A DNA stretch of 64,000 nucleotides. Origin: Mucilaginibacter_A sp965201005. Its GTDB lineage: Bacteria; Bacteroidota; Bacteroidia; Sphingobacteriales; Sphingobacteriaceae. The DNA is taken from the NCBI RefSeq assembly GCF_965201005.1, contig NZ_OZ241747.1, positions 2,666,001 through 2,730,000 on the forward strand, written 5' to 3'. This document shows, piece after piece, positions 1 through 9,403 of this stretch; position 1 is the first letter of the stretch, and every line of letters starts with the position of its first letter. The translations under genes and the position numbers were made by a program. The notes beneath the pieces are model-generated. The model was not told where the DNA came from. It saw only the letters and a program-made list of their open reading frames with translations, and did not search any database.

Positions 1-20
1 TGTTGATGGTCGAAAAAAAA

Positions 21-281
21 AACCACCATATTTTAGGTGATAAAAGAAGCATAACAATAAGAGCCTGTTTAAATTTCTGTCAAATGATGTATGGTGCTTC
101 TTTTATGTCTGTAAATTTTGTTTTTTAAATTGTTTCAGATAGAAAAACCCCATTAAAACCACCAAATTTTAGGTGGTAAAAGAAGCATATAAAATTTGGG
201 GCAATACTTAAACTGAGTCTAATTTTCAAATAAGTTTATACCACTTCTTGCATAATGAATTTATAGTGCTAAAAGAAGCAT
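21..281. repeat. Intergenic palindromic repeat elements with the TAAAAGAAGCAT word
   Basis: The gene-free start of the window holds one and a half copies of the repeat family found elsewhere here. The sequence GCCTGTTTAAATTT begins at 63. A slightly altered inverted word (GTGCTTCTTTTA) lies at 94-105, and exact words lie at 41-52, 177-188 and 270-281. The short dyad ACCACC..GGTGGT brackets AAATTTTA near 159-177. No coding potential was seen. The element may be cut by the window start. Confidence 0.7.
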
Positions 282-293
282 CGGCAGAAAAGC

Positions 294-1988
294 TTAAAAA
301 CGGAAAGCTACGCCAAGTTCCCCGTGGAAATTATATACATCGTTGTGCGGGACATAATACTGACCTGCTGTATAGTCTTTTAAAATCCATTCATAATTCA
401 AGGATTTAATTTCCTGAAGTTTGGCATTGAAGATCAGGTTTTTGTAATTCCATTCCCCATTCAAAGCAAAAGCAAAATCTACCCATTTCCGGCTGTTGCC
501 ATTGATATCTGGAAAGTTTGGAGTGCTAAAATCCACATCATGTTCATATCTCGACAACCCGATCCCTAATTTTTTAAGGCCACACAACCAACTTAAATTA
601 AAAGATTGCAGGTTACCTCCGGAACCGGTGCCAGCACCCAAAACCTGACCTTGGTTAGTTTGTCCATCGGTAACCGCGCTATGAATATACCATCCGCTGG
701 CATCCCTAACTATCCGATCTGCTGTTTGAGATAATTGTGTTATCTCGGCACCAAACAGTAGTTGTTGATTATTATTTAAAAGAAGCATTTTCCTCAAGCC
801 AAAAATGTAAGCTCTGGAATGTTGGGGTGATTGGATAAAATCACGAAAATTATAGGAATTATCATTCAAACCATATTCAAAATAAACTTCCGCATGTGCT
901 TTTGTCAATAGCCAGCGTGCATACGCAGAGGTGTATTGGTCTCTTGGAAAAGGGTCTCCGTTTACTCCTGAAACTACTTTCTGATAAGAAATAAAGAAAG
1001 GCACATAACCGCTAAACCCTTTCACATCTCCTTTATATGCATCAAAGGTTCTTGTTAAACCCAAAGTCAAGCCATGAACCCATTTAGGATGATAATTCAA
1101 ATTAAATCCTGTGAAATATCTCCAATCCATTCTTTTTGGTACAAACAAATTGGTGCCATCGACTAACTTTGTTTCTTCTAAAGGCGCAAATCCGGAACCC
1201 TCTAAACGGGCTGCGATAATTTCTCCTTCAAAAGAACCAATATAAGTTTTTATAGGTTTTACAGTATTTAAGGTGATGTGTTTAAACCCAGGCGCGTTAT
1301 TACTTATGATCAGTGCGTTTTGTATGCCCGGCCCCCACCAGATATTTTCATTTGATAAGCCTATTGATATTGGACTGAAAGTAAGCCGGACACTACTTTG
1401 TCCCCAGGTTACTTTTTGGTAAGTGCCTGTACCAAACTGTTCCGGCCAGTCTATCAAATTGTGAAATGCGTAGTATGCTGATAAATCCTGATCATTATGC
1501 CCTGAAGCATAACCTTTAAAGTTTTGATTAGCGGCATACACATATTCTGGTCGCAATTGGATGCTCAACGGGCCATATTTTACAAAAAAGCCTCCGCTGA
1601 TCAACGTTTGATAACCTTTTGCCGGAATCATCGGACCATCGTTCAAACCATAAGGATGATCCGAATTATATTGTTGCTGCCAGGTTAAAGGCAGCACTTG
1701 GAAATAACCTTTGCCCTTAGCAAAAGTAACCGGCTTTAGCCTGAAAAAATTATCCTTGCTTAAAGAACTGTCCGGATCAAAAACATCTGCTTCTTTTATC
1801 AGGTATTTTGGAGAAACCGGCCGAACAGAAAAAGAATAATCAGAATCCAACTTGCCCAAAAGCTGCATCCTGCGATAATAGTCTTCCAGTACAGGTGTAC
1901 CAACCGGAATGGTCTGGGCATCGGCGCGCTGCTGCATAAAAATGAAGCAGTAAAAACAGCAAAAATAAAATACTTTTTTTATCAACAC
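294..1988 (-). CDS. Wzi-family capsule assembly outer-membrane protein, copy 1
   Basis: This 564-residue protein has an N-terminal signal peptide (hydrophobic run ending near ADAQ, residue 25). The mature start, IPVGTPVLEDYYRR, is followed by beta-strand-rich sequence with many aromatic residues and ends in FRF, typical of an outer-membrane barrel. Sequence and length fit the Bacteroidota branch of the Wzi capsule assembly family, which anchors or guides exported polysaccharide at the cell surface. It lies 5 bp downstream of a clear paralogue (1994-3679) that shares the segments WGQSS, NENIWWGPGI/TENLWWGPGI and AYIFGLRK. Both are the last genes of the polysaccharide operon. The family call is from recognition; its exact role here is inferred from context. 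Confidence 0.82.
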   Translation of the reverse strand: MLIKKVFYFCCFYCFIFMQQRADAQTIPVGTPVLEDYYRRMQLLGKLDSDYSFSVRPVSPKYLIKEADVFDPDSSLSKDNFFRLKPVTFAKGKGYFQVLPLTWQQQYNSDHPYGLNDGPMIPAKGYQTLISGGFFVKYGPLSIQLRPEYVYAANQNFKGYASGHNDQDLSAYYAFHNLIDWPEQFGTGTYQKVTWGQSSVRLTFSPISIGLSNENIWWGPGIQNALIISNNAPGFKHITLNTVKPIKTYIGSFEGEIIAARLEGSGFAPLEETKLVDGTNLFVPKRMDWRYFTGFNLNYHPKWVHGLTLGLTRTFDAYKGDVKGFSGYVPFFISYQKVVSGVNGDPFPRDQYTSAYARWLLTKAHAEVYFEYGLNDNSYNFRDFIQSPQHSRAYIFGLRKMLLLNNNQQLLFGAEITQLSQTADRIVRDASGWYIHSAVTDGQTNQGQVLGAGTGSGGNLQSFNLSWLCGLKKLGIGLSRYEHDVDFSTPNFPDINGNSRKWVDFAFALNGEWNYKNLIFNAKLQEIKSLNYEWILKDYTAGQYYVPHNDVYNFHGELGVAFRF

Positions 1989-1993
1989 TTTTT

Positions 1994-3679
1994 TTAAAAT
2001 CTATAAGAAACACCAGCCTGAACTTGTAAATTAAACTTGCTGGTTTGATTTACAAATGTTGGATCATTATGATTGCCATTTAAATACCATTGATAATCTA
2101 AAGATTGTATGCCCTGAACCTTTCCGTTAAAAATCAGGTTTTTATAATTCCATTCGCCGCTTACAGCCAGGCTCAGATCCACCCAATGCCTGCTGTAATC
2201 CTGACTATCTGAAAAAGCGTAGTAAACAAAATCATCATTGTGCACATATCTTTCCAACTGAATCCCTAACCTTTTCAATCCGCGCACCCAGCTTACATCT
2301 AAAGTTTGCAAATTTGCACCAGGCCCAATCCCGGCACCAATTACTTCGCCCCTGTTGGTGTACCCTTGCCGTATTCCCTGGCTAACATACCATTCTTTGC
2401 CGGTCAAAATATCATTGATGTTGGTTTCCTGCAGTTGGGTAGCTTCCAAACTAATTAAAATGTGCTCATTTCTGGCTGTGTTAAAAGGCATTAATTTACG
2501 CAAACCAAAAATGTATGCCCTTGCTCTTTCTGGTGCAAGTAAGGTTTGTAAAAAACTTGAAGGATTGTTGTAATGGCCAAATTCAAAATAAACTTCTGCA
2601 TGTTCTTTCTCCCAAACCCAACGCATAAAAGCTGCACTTAACCTGTCTTGTTTATTAATGGGTTGATCTGGTGCAGATACTGTTTTTACAGGAGAAAAAA
2701 ACGGAAGATAATCTTTAACCCCGCTTAAATTTTTACCGTATGCTTGTGAACTTTGATCGTAACCTAAAAACAAACCTGAAACCCATTTGGGATGCCATGT
2801 TAATACAAAGCCAGACAAATACCGCCAGTCGTTTGGTTTTGGAACATTCAGGTTTGTACCAAAATAATCATGGTCCGGTTGCAGCGGCGCATAGTTGGAA
2901 TTTTCTAACCTTCCTGCAATTATCTGGCCTTCAAAAGAGCCAATTGCTGTTTTTATCGGTCTTAATGTGTTAAGTGTTAAGTGTTTAAAACCCGGTGCCG
3001 TGTTGCTCATTAGCAAAGAGTTTCTTATGCCCGGCCCCCACCAAAGGTTTTCTGTTGACAGACCAAAAGAAAAAGCTTTATAATTTAACCTGATACTACT
3101 TTGGCCCCAGTAAGCTTTTGTATATGTACCAGTACCGAATTGTACCGGCAAATCAATATTATTGTATATATCATAATACCGGGCAAAAATTACATCATAC
3201 TGGTTATGGTTAAAATTTTCAAAATCAGCGTTTTCTGCAACAACTATCTCTGGTTTAAACTGAAAAGAAAGTACACCATATTTTAAATACACACCGCCGG
3301 ACAATTGTGTTTGCAAACCTGCTGCCGGAATCATCGAGCCGTCATTCCAACCATAAGGATGATCAGAATTAATTTGAGATTGAAAACTAAACGGCAAAAG
3401 TTGAACTTGTACTTTTTTACCGCCAAGCTGGTCAAGGTTTTTTAGATTTAGCAGGTTATACTTTTTTTCCTGGTTATCAGGGTAAAAAACAGTTGCTTTT
3501 GAATCAATACTGTTAGGAAATACCGGCCGAACGGTAAAAGAAACATTGGAATCAACCAAACCTTGCAACTGCGAACGCCTGAAATAATCTTCAATTGCCG
3601 GAAAACCAACAGGCAACGATTGTGCCCGTGATCCAAGTTGAGCAAACAACAATAAAGCAAGGCCAGCAATGCGCTTCAT
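1994..3679 (-). CDS. Wzi-family capsule assembly outer-membrane protein, copy 2
   Basis: This 561-residue paralogue of the next gene downstream has a signal peptide (cleavage after GSRAQ, about residue 20), a mature start LPVGFPAIEDYFRR and a C-terminal YRF typical of outer-membrane barrels. The two copies align over their whole length but differ at many positions, so the duplication is old. The start codon overlaps the stop of the upstream lipoprotein gene by 4 bp (ATGA), which suggests translational coupling. The role is inferred to be anchoring or assembly of the polysaccharide made by the locus. Two copies could serve two polymers or form a hetero-complex; the sequence does not tell which. 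Confidence 0.82.
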   Translation of the reverse strand: MKRIAGLALLLFAQLGSRAQSLPVGFPAIEDYFRRSQLQGLVDSNVSFTVRPVFPNSIDSKATVFYPDNQEKKYNLLNLKNLDQLGGKKVQVQLLPFSFQSQINSDHPYGWNDGSMIPAAGLQTQLSGGVYLKYGVLSFQFKPEIVVAENADFENFNHNQYDVIFARYYDIYNNIDLPVQFGTGTYTKAYWGQSSIRLNYKAFSFGLSTENLWWGPGIRNSLLMSNTAPGFKHLTLNTLRPIKTAIGSFEGQIIAGRLENSNYAPLQPDHDYFGTNLNVPKPNDWRYLSGFVLTWHPKWVSGLFLGYDQSSQAYGKNLSGVKDYLPFFSPVKTVSAPDQPINKQDRLSAAFMRWVWEKEHAEVYFEFGHYNNPSSFLQTLLAPERARAYIFGLRKLMPFNTARNEHILISLEATQLQETNINDILTGKEWYVSQGIRQGYTNRGEVIGAGIGPGANLQTLDVSWVRGLKRLGIQLERYVHNDDFVYYAFSDSQDYSRHWVDLSLAVSGEWNYKNLIFNGKVQGIQSLDYQWYLNGNHNDPTFVNQTSKFNLQVQAGVSYRF

Positions 3680-4317
3680 AATTTAATTGTCTTAACCACT
3701 AAATTATCAACAGACCAGCTTTCGTCACATTTAAGATTTGAAGAATCTGTTTTCAATAACTTGTCCAAGCATTCTAAAGATAAGGTATTGCTTTTATGCG
3801 TGAAAGTTTTACTGATTTTGTATAAGGTTGTCCAGCCGGCTATGCCTTTCATACTGCAAAAACCGGGAAGGTTGGTTTGATAAGCACCGGATTTTGGATT
3901 ATGGTTACTGTTTGGATAATTATCAGGATAGGATTGCGGCGGACAAAAAGTATTTACGCCACAAACTGCATTTGAAAACGTGGTGTTGATATAAATTTTG
4001 CCATCAGCCAGCATTTGCCAAATATCAGGACCGAAAAGGGAAGATTGGTTACCGCCCCATTGATCATGTATGTACAAATCAAATGTTATAGATATTAAAT
4101 CATGTGTTGGAAGATCGTTTAGGGATAGAATAAAGTTTTGATTGTAATAATTTCCAAGAACGTTTGAGCCGTTGAATTGGCCAATGATGCCATTTTGGAT
4201 TGAAGTTAAGTTCTTGGATTCAAAATCATTATGATAAACCTGGGTTTCATTATCAACGTTAGTTTTACAAGACAATAATTGAATCAAACAAAATAATAGA
4301 AACAACTTTATTTTCAT
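3676..4317 (-). CDS. Predicted lipoprotein of unknown function
   Basis: The protein has 213 residues. Its N-terminus is a lipoprotein signal with lipobox LLSC (Cys at about residue 17), so it is probably lipid-anchored. The mature part is rich in beta-strand-like sequence and aromatic residues, starts near VYHNDFES and contains at least six further cysteines, compatible with a disulfide-stabilised jelly-roll or LamG-like fold. I do not recognise a named family. It lies 0 bp after the wbpM-like gene and overlaps wzi copy 2 by 4 bp, so it is certainly co-transcribed. A surface or periplasmic part in polysaccharide handling is inferred from position only. Confidence 0.6.
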   Translation of the reverse strand: MKIKLFLLFCLIQLLSCKTNVDNETQVYHNDFESKNLTSIQNGIIGQFNGSNVLGNYYNQNFILSLNDLPTHDLISITFDLYIHDQWGGNQSSLFGPDIWQMLADGKIYINTTFSNAVCGVNTFCPPQSYPDNYPNSNHNPKSGAYQTNLPGFCSMKGIAGWTTLYKISKTFTHKSNTLSLECLDKLLKTDSSNLKCDESWSVDNLVVKTIKL

Positions 4318-6252
4318 CTAATTAGTTTTTGAGACTGTATCTAACTGCTCAAAAACAGAATTTTTACTTCTAAATTCTGACACAATCTGCTTCATACTTT
4401 TTACTACTTGTAAATCATCATTGAATTGTGCATTATTTATTAATTTTTTTATCTGTGTTTCTACCTCTTCAAATAAATACTCCCTCACTTTTCCAATCAT
4501 TATCTTTTCATGATGAGTTGGCATTGTGTTTTCATGATCATTTAACAGTTCTTCAAATAATTTTTCGCCCGGTCGTAATCCTGAAAATTCAATTTTAATA
4601 TCCTGATTAGGGGTTAATCCGGCTAATCGAATCATTCTTTTTGCTAATTCGATGATTTTTACAGATTTACCCATGTCAAATATATAAATTTCACCACCTT
4701 TTCCCATACAACCTGCCTCTAAAACAAGTCTGCACGCTTCAGGGATCGTCATAAAATATCTTGTAATTTCAGGGTGAGTTACAGTTACCGGGCCACCTTT
4801 TTCTATCTGCTCTTTAAAACGCGGGATTACAGAACCATTTGACCCTAAAACATTACCAAAACGAGTAGTGATAAATTTTGTACCGGATTGAAATTTACTT
4901 TCAATATCTTCATTGGATTTATTAATGAATTTATTTAAAGATTGCACATAAATTTCTGCAATCCGTTTTGAAGCACCCATAACATTTGTCGGGTTTACCG
5001 CTTTGTCCGTAGAAATCATAACGAATTTTTGCACACTAAACTTTACAGCAAGATCAGCGATCGTCTTGGTTCCTAAAACATTGGTTTTTATGGCTTCGGA
5101 TGCATTATCTTCCATCAAAGGGACATGCTTATAAGCTGCTGCATGATATACATAATGTGGTTTGTAAGTTTCAAAAAGATGGTTCATCCGGTTTGCATCT
5201 TTTACATCCCCGATAAAAGCATGAAAATTGGTATTGGCATGTTTATCTTCTGTTTCAAGATATAAATGGTGCAATGCAGTTTCTGATTGATCGCACATGA
5301 TAATTAAACCGGTATCAAACTTCAACAATTGCCGTACAATTTCACTTCCAATAGAACCGGCTGCACCGGTAATCAAAATCCTTTTTCCTTTTAGTTCATT
5401 CTGGATACTGGTAGTATCAATTTGTATGGCTTTTCTGTTTAATAAATCTTCAATATTAATGTTTTGAATTTGTGCCGGTTTTAATTTGCCGCTGGGCCAA
5501 ACATCGTAAGGTGGTATATTTAATACATTGATGTTGCTTTCTAAACATAAATCAACAATTTTGTTTTTCTGATCAAATGGAATGGTATATGAGGCAAATA
5601 TAATTTCATCCAACTCACGCGTTTCAATCAAAAGCATCAGGTTTTGTGCATCCAGTATTTTAATGCCATCGATCATTTTTCCAACTTTCCGCTGATCGTC
5701 ATCTACAAAAGCAATAATATTTTTGTTCACTTTATAATCATGGTCAAAGGTTCTTTTTGCAGCTACACCGGATTGTCCTGCACCGTAAATTATTACGCGT
5801 TTTTTGTCAAGCTTGAGGTTTTTAACGTAAAAAAAAAAGTATTTGACCAGGAACCGGTACGTCATCATCAATATAAAACAGACACCAACATTGATGATCA
5901 ATATTTGACTGGAAATGAAAGGTTCTTTTTTGAAAGCAACCAAAATTATATCTGCTAAAAACAGTATGCTGTTGCTAATAACTACAGCAAGGAGAATCCT
6001 GAAAGAATCTTGCAGGCCCGTATATCTGATAATACCCGAATAAGTTTTAACTATAAAAAAAGCAATAGCACTTATACCTGATACAATTAAAATGTTCTGG
6101 CTAAATTGGATATAATCTAATCTGGATAAATCAAAATTTGATTTTACAAGATAAGCCACAGTAAGTGCCAACCAGCAAATCAAAATATCGATTAAAAATA
6201 TAATCCATCTGGGTACAATATTTAACTGGTTTAGAAGGGAGGCTGAAGTCAT
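4318..6252 (-). CDS. Membrane-anchored nucleotide-sugar 4,6-dehydratase (WbpM/CapD/PglF type)
   Basis: This 644-residue protein has about four N-terminal membrane segments (residues 15-140), a first Rossmann-like domain (IYGAGQSG near 155) and a C-terminal extended SDR domain with TGAAGSIG at 295-302. The conserved STDKAVNP (414-421) is followed by MGASK (425-429), where Met replaces the usual catalytic Tyr, as is normal in the WbpM/FlaA1 family. These enzymes convert UDP-GlcNAc to the UDP-4-keto-6-deoxy sugar. Together with the SDR at 7518 and the GlcNAc-1-P transferase-like gene at 6541 it gives the wbpV-wbpL-wbpM order known from Pseudomonas O-antigen loci, implying UDP-QuiNAc or a related sugar. 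The exact product is inferred. Confidence 0.85.
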   Translation of the reverse strand: MTSASLLNQLNIVPRWIIFLIDILICWLALTVAYLVKSNFDLSRLDYIQFSQNILIVSGISAIAFFIVKTYSGIIRYTGLQDSFRILLAVVISNSILFLADIILVAFKKEPFISSQILIINVGVCFILMMTYRFLVKYFFFYVKNLKLDKKRVIIYGAGQSGVAAKRTFDHDYKVNKNIIAFVDDDQRKVGKMIDGIKILDAQNLMLLIETRELDEIIFASYTIPFDQKNKIVDLCLESNINVLNIPPYDVWPSGKLKPAQIQNINIEDLLNRKAIQIDTTSIQNELKGKRILITGAAGSIGSEIVRQLLKFDTGLIIMCDQSETALHHLYLETEDKHANTNFHAFIGDVKDANRMNHLFETYKPHYVYHAAAYKHVPLMEDNASEAIKTNVLGTKTIADLAVKFSVQKFVMISTDKAVNPTNVMGASKRIAEIYVQSLNKFINKSNEDIESKFQSGTKFITTRFGNVLGSNGSVIPRFKEQIEKGGPVTVTHPEITRYFMTIPEACRLVLEAGCMGKGGEIYIFDMGKSVKIIELAKRMIRLAGLTPNQDIKIEFSGLRPGEKLFEELLNDHENTMPTHHEKIMIGKVREYLFEEVETQIKKLINNAQFNDDLQVVKSMKQIVSEFRSKNSVFEQLDTVSKTN

Positions 6253-6319
6253 GAGTGATTACAATTAAATTGCGCTTTTAAAAAAATTTAGCTCAACATT
6301 GAAATTAAGACCTTTTTAA

Positions 6320-6465
6320 AATTTGTTGAATCTGTTTTAGATACTTCTTTTATCACCTAAAAAATGGTGGGTTTTTTATTTAAAATCGAGGCTGACACCA
6401 AATTTTATAGGGTAAAAGAAGCATTGCATTTTTTTGGATATAGTTTATAAACAGGCCCTAACATC
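6320..6465. repeat. Palindromic intergenic repeat element (close match to 49120-49275)
   Basis: This element lies in the 288-bp gap between the wbpM-like and wbpL-like genes. It contains ATACTTCTTTTA at 6341-6352 and the inverted TAAAAGAAGCAT at 6413-6424, and ends with AAACAGGCCCTAAC. The stretch from TCACCTAAAAAATGGTGG through AAATTTTATAGGGTAAAAG and GCATTGCAT matches the copy near 49150-49240 almost base for base. The remaining gap shows no coding potential. Confidence 0.75.
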
Positions 6466-6540
6466 ATGTAAATATTGTTTTCTACTTAATTGCACAAAAC
6501 TAATAATTCAATTTATATAATTGTACGTTAAAATAGCAGG

Positions 6541-7509
6541 TTACGTTACAGTAAACAATCTTTTTGGCTTTTCGAGTGCTATCCTTACAATCAGGAAAGC
6601 AATGATAATAACACCAGCAAATTCTAAAGTTTTTATAACTGAACCTGTTAAATAAAAAATGATAATATAATTGAACAGGACTTGAAAAAACACGTATGCA
6701 GCAGAAACCAATAGTTGAGGTATTTTTTTTTCGTTGGCTAAATACTGATAAAAATGACTTCTATGGGCTTTAAAAATATTTTCTTTTCTAATTAGCCTGA
6801 ACACAATCGTGGTGATGGTATCTAAACCATAAACCAAAAGTAACAACACGTAAGTTACGTTTCCGGCTTTAATCATAAGCTGCAATAAAAAGAATACAAT
6901 AATAAACGCCAGGCTTACACTACCAACATCGCCTGCAAAACATTTTGCTTTTGTGCGGAAGTTGAAGAAATTAAAAACCAAAACCGACAAAATAGCTATA
7001 AGTAAAAAATTAATATCTGTAAATCTGATCACGTGTATGTTGATATAATATAATGCAGCAAGTGTAATCAATCCGTATCCGCCTGTAATCCCATTGATGC
7101 CATCCATAAAATTGATGGCGTTGATGGTGCCTATTACAAACACCAATCCCAGTAAGACCCAGTAAAACGCAAACGATAACATGCCGACCTGTAGAAAAAG
7201 CAAGGCGACAGCGATCAAATGAACTAATATCCTGATTTTATTGCTAAGCTCTCGTATGTCGTCCAGAAAACTGATAAAGCTAATCAGCAGCAGCCCCAAA
7301 AGAAAGTATGGATAATTTACACCCATAAAAACAGCATACAAAAGAAGTGCAACAGGAAAAATTATACCGCCGCCGCGAATGGTGATTGCCGTATGTGAAC
7401 TGCGGTGGTTGGGTTTGTCGATGATGTTGAAATGATCGGCAATTTTAAAATAAAAAAGTTCTGCTGAAAACAGTATGACGAAACTAATAACAACAAAGTA
7501 TAAGGGCAT
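6541..7509 (-). CDS. Undecaprenyl-phosphate sugar-1-phosphate transferase (WecA/WbpL type)
   Basis: This 322-residue polytopic membrane protein has about ten hydrophobic segments. It carries the polyprenyl-phosphate N-acetylhexosamine-1-P transferase signatures: FLDD near 81-84, NAINFMDGING at 130-140, FAGDVGS near 191-197 and a late HRSH loop. It transfers a sugar phosphate from a UDP-sugar to undecaprenyl phosphate, the first membrane step of repeat-unit synthesis. Neighbours on both sides make or modify UDP-N-acetyl sugars, so UDP-QuiNAc or a similar sugar is the likely substrate (inferred). It starts 8 bp after the stop of the upstream SDR gene. Confidence 0.88.
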   Translation of the reverse strand: MPLYFVVISFVILFSAELFYFKIADHFNIIDKPNHRSSHTAITIRGGGIIFPVALLLYAVFMGVNYPYFLLGLLLISFISFLDDIRELSNKIRILVHLIAVALLFLQVGMLSFAFYWVLLGLVFVIGTINAINFMDGINGITGGYGLITLAALYYINIHVIRFTDINFLLIAILSVLVFNFFNFRTKAKCFAGDVGSVSLAFIIVFFLLQLMIKAGNVTYVLLLLVYGLDTITTIVFRLIRKENIFKAHRSHFYQYLANEKKIPQLLVSAAYVFFQVLFNYIIIFYLTGSVIKTLEFAGVIIIAFLIVRIALEKPKRLFTVT

Positions 7510-7517
7510 TACTTGTA

Positions 7518-8411
7518 TTATTTAATTTTAAATCCTTTTAATACAGGTGTTGGGTTCCAACCGAAAGCTGCAACAGCTTTTGAATCATCAAAAGTTAGAT
7601 CTGAGGTTATCTTATTTAGTTTTTTAGAATTAATTGGTGCTTTTGAACCTATCAAATCCCCAATTTGAGCCATGATATCTGCCGTCCATTTTGGAATATT
7701 TTTTGAATTAGATTTTCCTAATTGTTGGGCTATAATTTCCGAAAGTTCGTAAAAAGTAGGGTGATACCGATCTGTTAAGTTATAAATTCCACCTATATCA
7801 GCTACAATTGGGATAATTTTAGCAACATCTTCTGCTAAAACCATGCTTTTTTTTGCTTTTCCTTCTGCAATGTTAAAATAGTAACCTGATTTGATACCTT
7901 TAATCATTGAGCGTAAATTTCCCGGAGGGTTTGGTCCTGCTAAAAGTGGAAGCCTTAAAATTGTACAAATCACATTATTTTTTGAACACCATTGCTGAAT
8001 CAAATTTTCAGCTTGGATTTTGCTTTCTCCATAAGGGTCTTTTGCCAATATAGGAGCTGCTTCATCAATCAAATTACCGCTTTCGACACCATAAACGGAT
8101 ACACTACTAATGAACACAAAAGCTTTTGGCAAAGTTTTGCATTGTTCCAAACCTTTGATTAAGTTTCTTGTACCTTGGACATTTACGCCATAAAACCTCT
8201 GCTTTTGTCCTACAGTTTTTGGAACTATATGTGCCTGACCTGCACAATGTATTACTGTTGTAATTCGAAGATCCAATTCGGGAACTGTAGATACCAAATC
8301 AGTTACAAAATCCGATTGCTGTTGACGACTCAATGTTTTAATATTATCTCTATTGATTGTACTCAATATTTGTTGGCCTAAAAAGCCAGAAGAACCGGTT
8401 AGTAAAATCAT
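7518..8411 (-). CDS. NAD-dependent epimerase/reductase (WbpV-like extended SDR)
   Basis: This 297-residue extended short-chain dehydrogenase begins with the NAD motif TGSSGFLG. It has an SSVSVYG segment near 102 and a catalytic Y-x3-K in DPYGESKIQAE. Family and place, directly upstream of a WbpL-type transferase, suggest the 4-reductase that makes UDP-N-acetylquinovosamine from the 4-keto product of the WbpM-like enzyme. An epimerase acting on another sugar remains possible. The codon just after the ATG lies close to an AT-rich gap that separates it from the glycosyltransferases upstream. Confidence 0.75.
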   Translation of the reverse strand: MILLTGSSGFLGQQILSTINRDNIKTLSRQQQSDFVTDLVSTVPELDLRITTVIHCAGQAHIVPKTVGQKQRFYGVNVQGTRNLIKGLEQCKTLPKAFVFISSVSVYGVESGNLIDEAAPILAKDPYGESKIQAENLIQQWCSKNNVICTILRLPLLAGPNPPGNLRSMIKGIKSGYYFNIAEGKAKKSMVLAEDVAKIIPIVADIGGIYNLTDRYHPTFYELSEIIAQQLGKSNSKNIPKWTADIMAQIGDLIGSKAPINSKKLNKITSDLTFDDSKAVAAFGWNPTPVLKGFKIK

Positions 8412-8540
8412 AAATAATGTTTCAAATTATGTAATGGTTCTTTTGTGGATAGACAATTAAGATACATATAAATATTATGAATGAAGTACCTTCATAAATC
8501 CAATTTTGTAATAAATCTTGTTTTTCGGATTTTATACCGA

Positions 8541-8552
8541 TAAAAGAAGCAT
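8541..8552 (+). repeat. Single TAAAAGAAGCAT word in intergenic gap
   Basis: One exact copy of the window-wide 12-base word lies in the 233-bp gap between a glycosyltransferase stop (8645) and the WbpV-like start (8411). It is the last copy before a run of about 9.9 kb without any of the four variants. Confidence 0.7.
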
Positions 8553-8644
8553 GAAAATATGTTTAACAAGATATTTAATTTTGTCTTAATTTCACTAAAG
8601 CTAAAATTCAAAATAAACAAAATTATTCAAAAGAAACATTTTAG

Positions 8645-9403
8645 CTATTTTCTATATTTAAAAAATCCGTTAATTGCCCAACTTATTGTGTAATATAAAC
8701 TTCTTACTAAACCAAGCTTTTCAACTTTATAAAACACCATAAAATGGGGGATGATTAGCTTCCTTTTTCTACCAGTTGTAGAAGAATTCATTACTCTATA
8801 ATTAGCAATAATTTTTTGATTGCCGTATGCTACGCCTACCTTTTTTATGATTTCTAACCAGTAAACATAATCATCCCTGTAACTTTTAAGTTCTTCCCTT
8901 AAATATACCTTCCCGAACTTTTCTATGTTATAAATCCCCGTTAAACAAGAAATTGAAGATGTTTTAAGCATTTCTTTGTAACCAACTTGATTTGGAACAA
9001 TGAAGGGAGTCAGGATTTCCTCAGAATTTTCATTGATACGCCTATGTGAAGAATAAACTAATATGGCATTCATACTTTCCATAAAGTTCATTTGGCTTTC
9101 CAGGAAACCAGGATCCCAAGTATCGTCTGCATCCAATAGTGCTATGTATTGCCCGCTTGCTCTTCTTATACCATTGTTTCTGGCTGAAGCTGAACCACCG
9201 TTTGATTGATTTACAAGTTGTATCCTTGGTTCCTTGGATAAATAGTTTGAAACAATATCCGCACCACGGTCTTTAGAACCATCGTTAACAACAATCATTT
9301 CCCAGTTTGAATATGTCTGGCTCAAAACAGAATTAATCGTTTCAGCTACAAACCGTTCCCCATTGTAAAGGGGTGTTATAATAGACACTAAGCCTTTTTC
9401 CAT
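8645..9403 (-). CDS. Family 2 glycosyltransferase
   Basis: This 252-residue GT-A fold protein starts with VSIITPLYNGERF, has VVNDGSKDRGAD near residue 38 and the metal-binding LLDADDTWD near residue 92. These mark inverting family 2 glycosyltransferases that add a sugar from a nucleotide donor to the lipid-linked repeat unit on the cytoplasmic side. Donor and acceptor cannot be read from the sequence. It overlaps the upstream glycosyltransferase gene by 16 bp. Confidence 0.85.
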   Translation of the reverse strand: MEKGLVSIITPLYNGERFVAETINSVLSQTYSNWEMIVVNDGSKDRGADIVSNYLSKEPRIQLVNQSNGGSASARNNGIRRASGQYIALLDADDTWDPGFLESQMNFMESMNAILVYSSHRRINENSEEILTPFIVPNQVGYKEMLKTSSISCLTGIYNIEKFGKVYLREELKSYRDDYVYWLEIIKKVGVAYGNQKIIANYRVMNSSTTGRKRKLIIPHFMVFYKVEKLGLVRSLYYTISWAINGFFKYRK

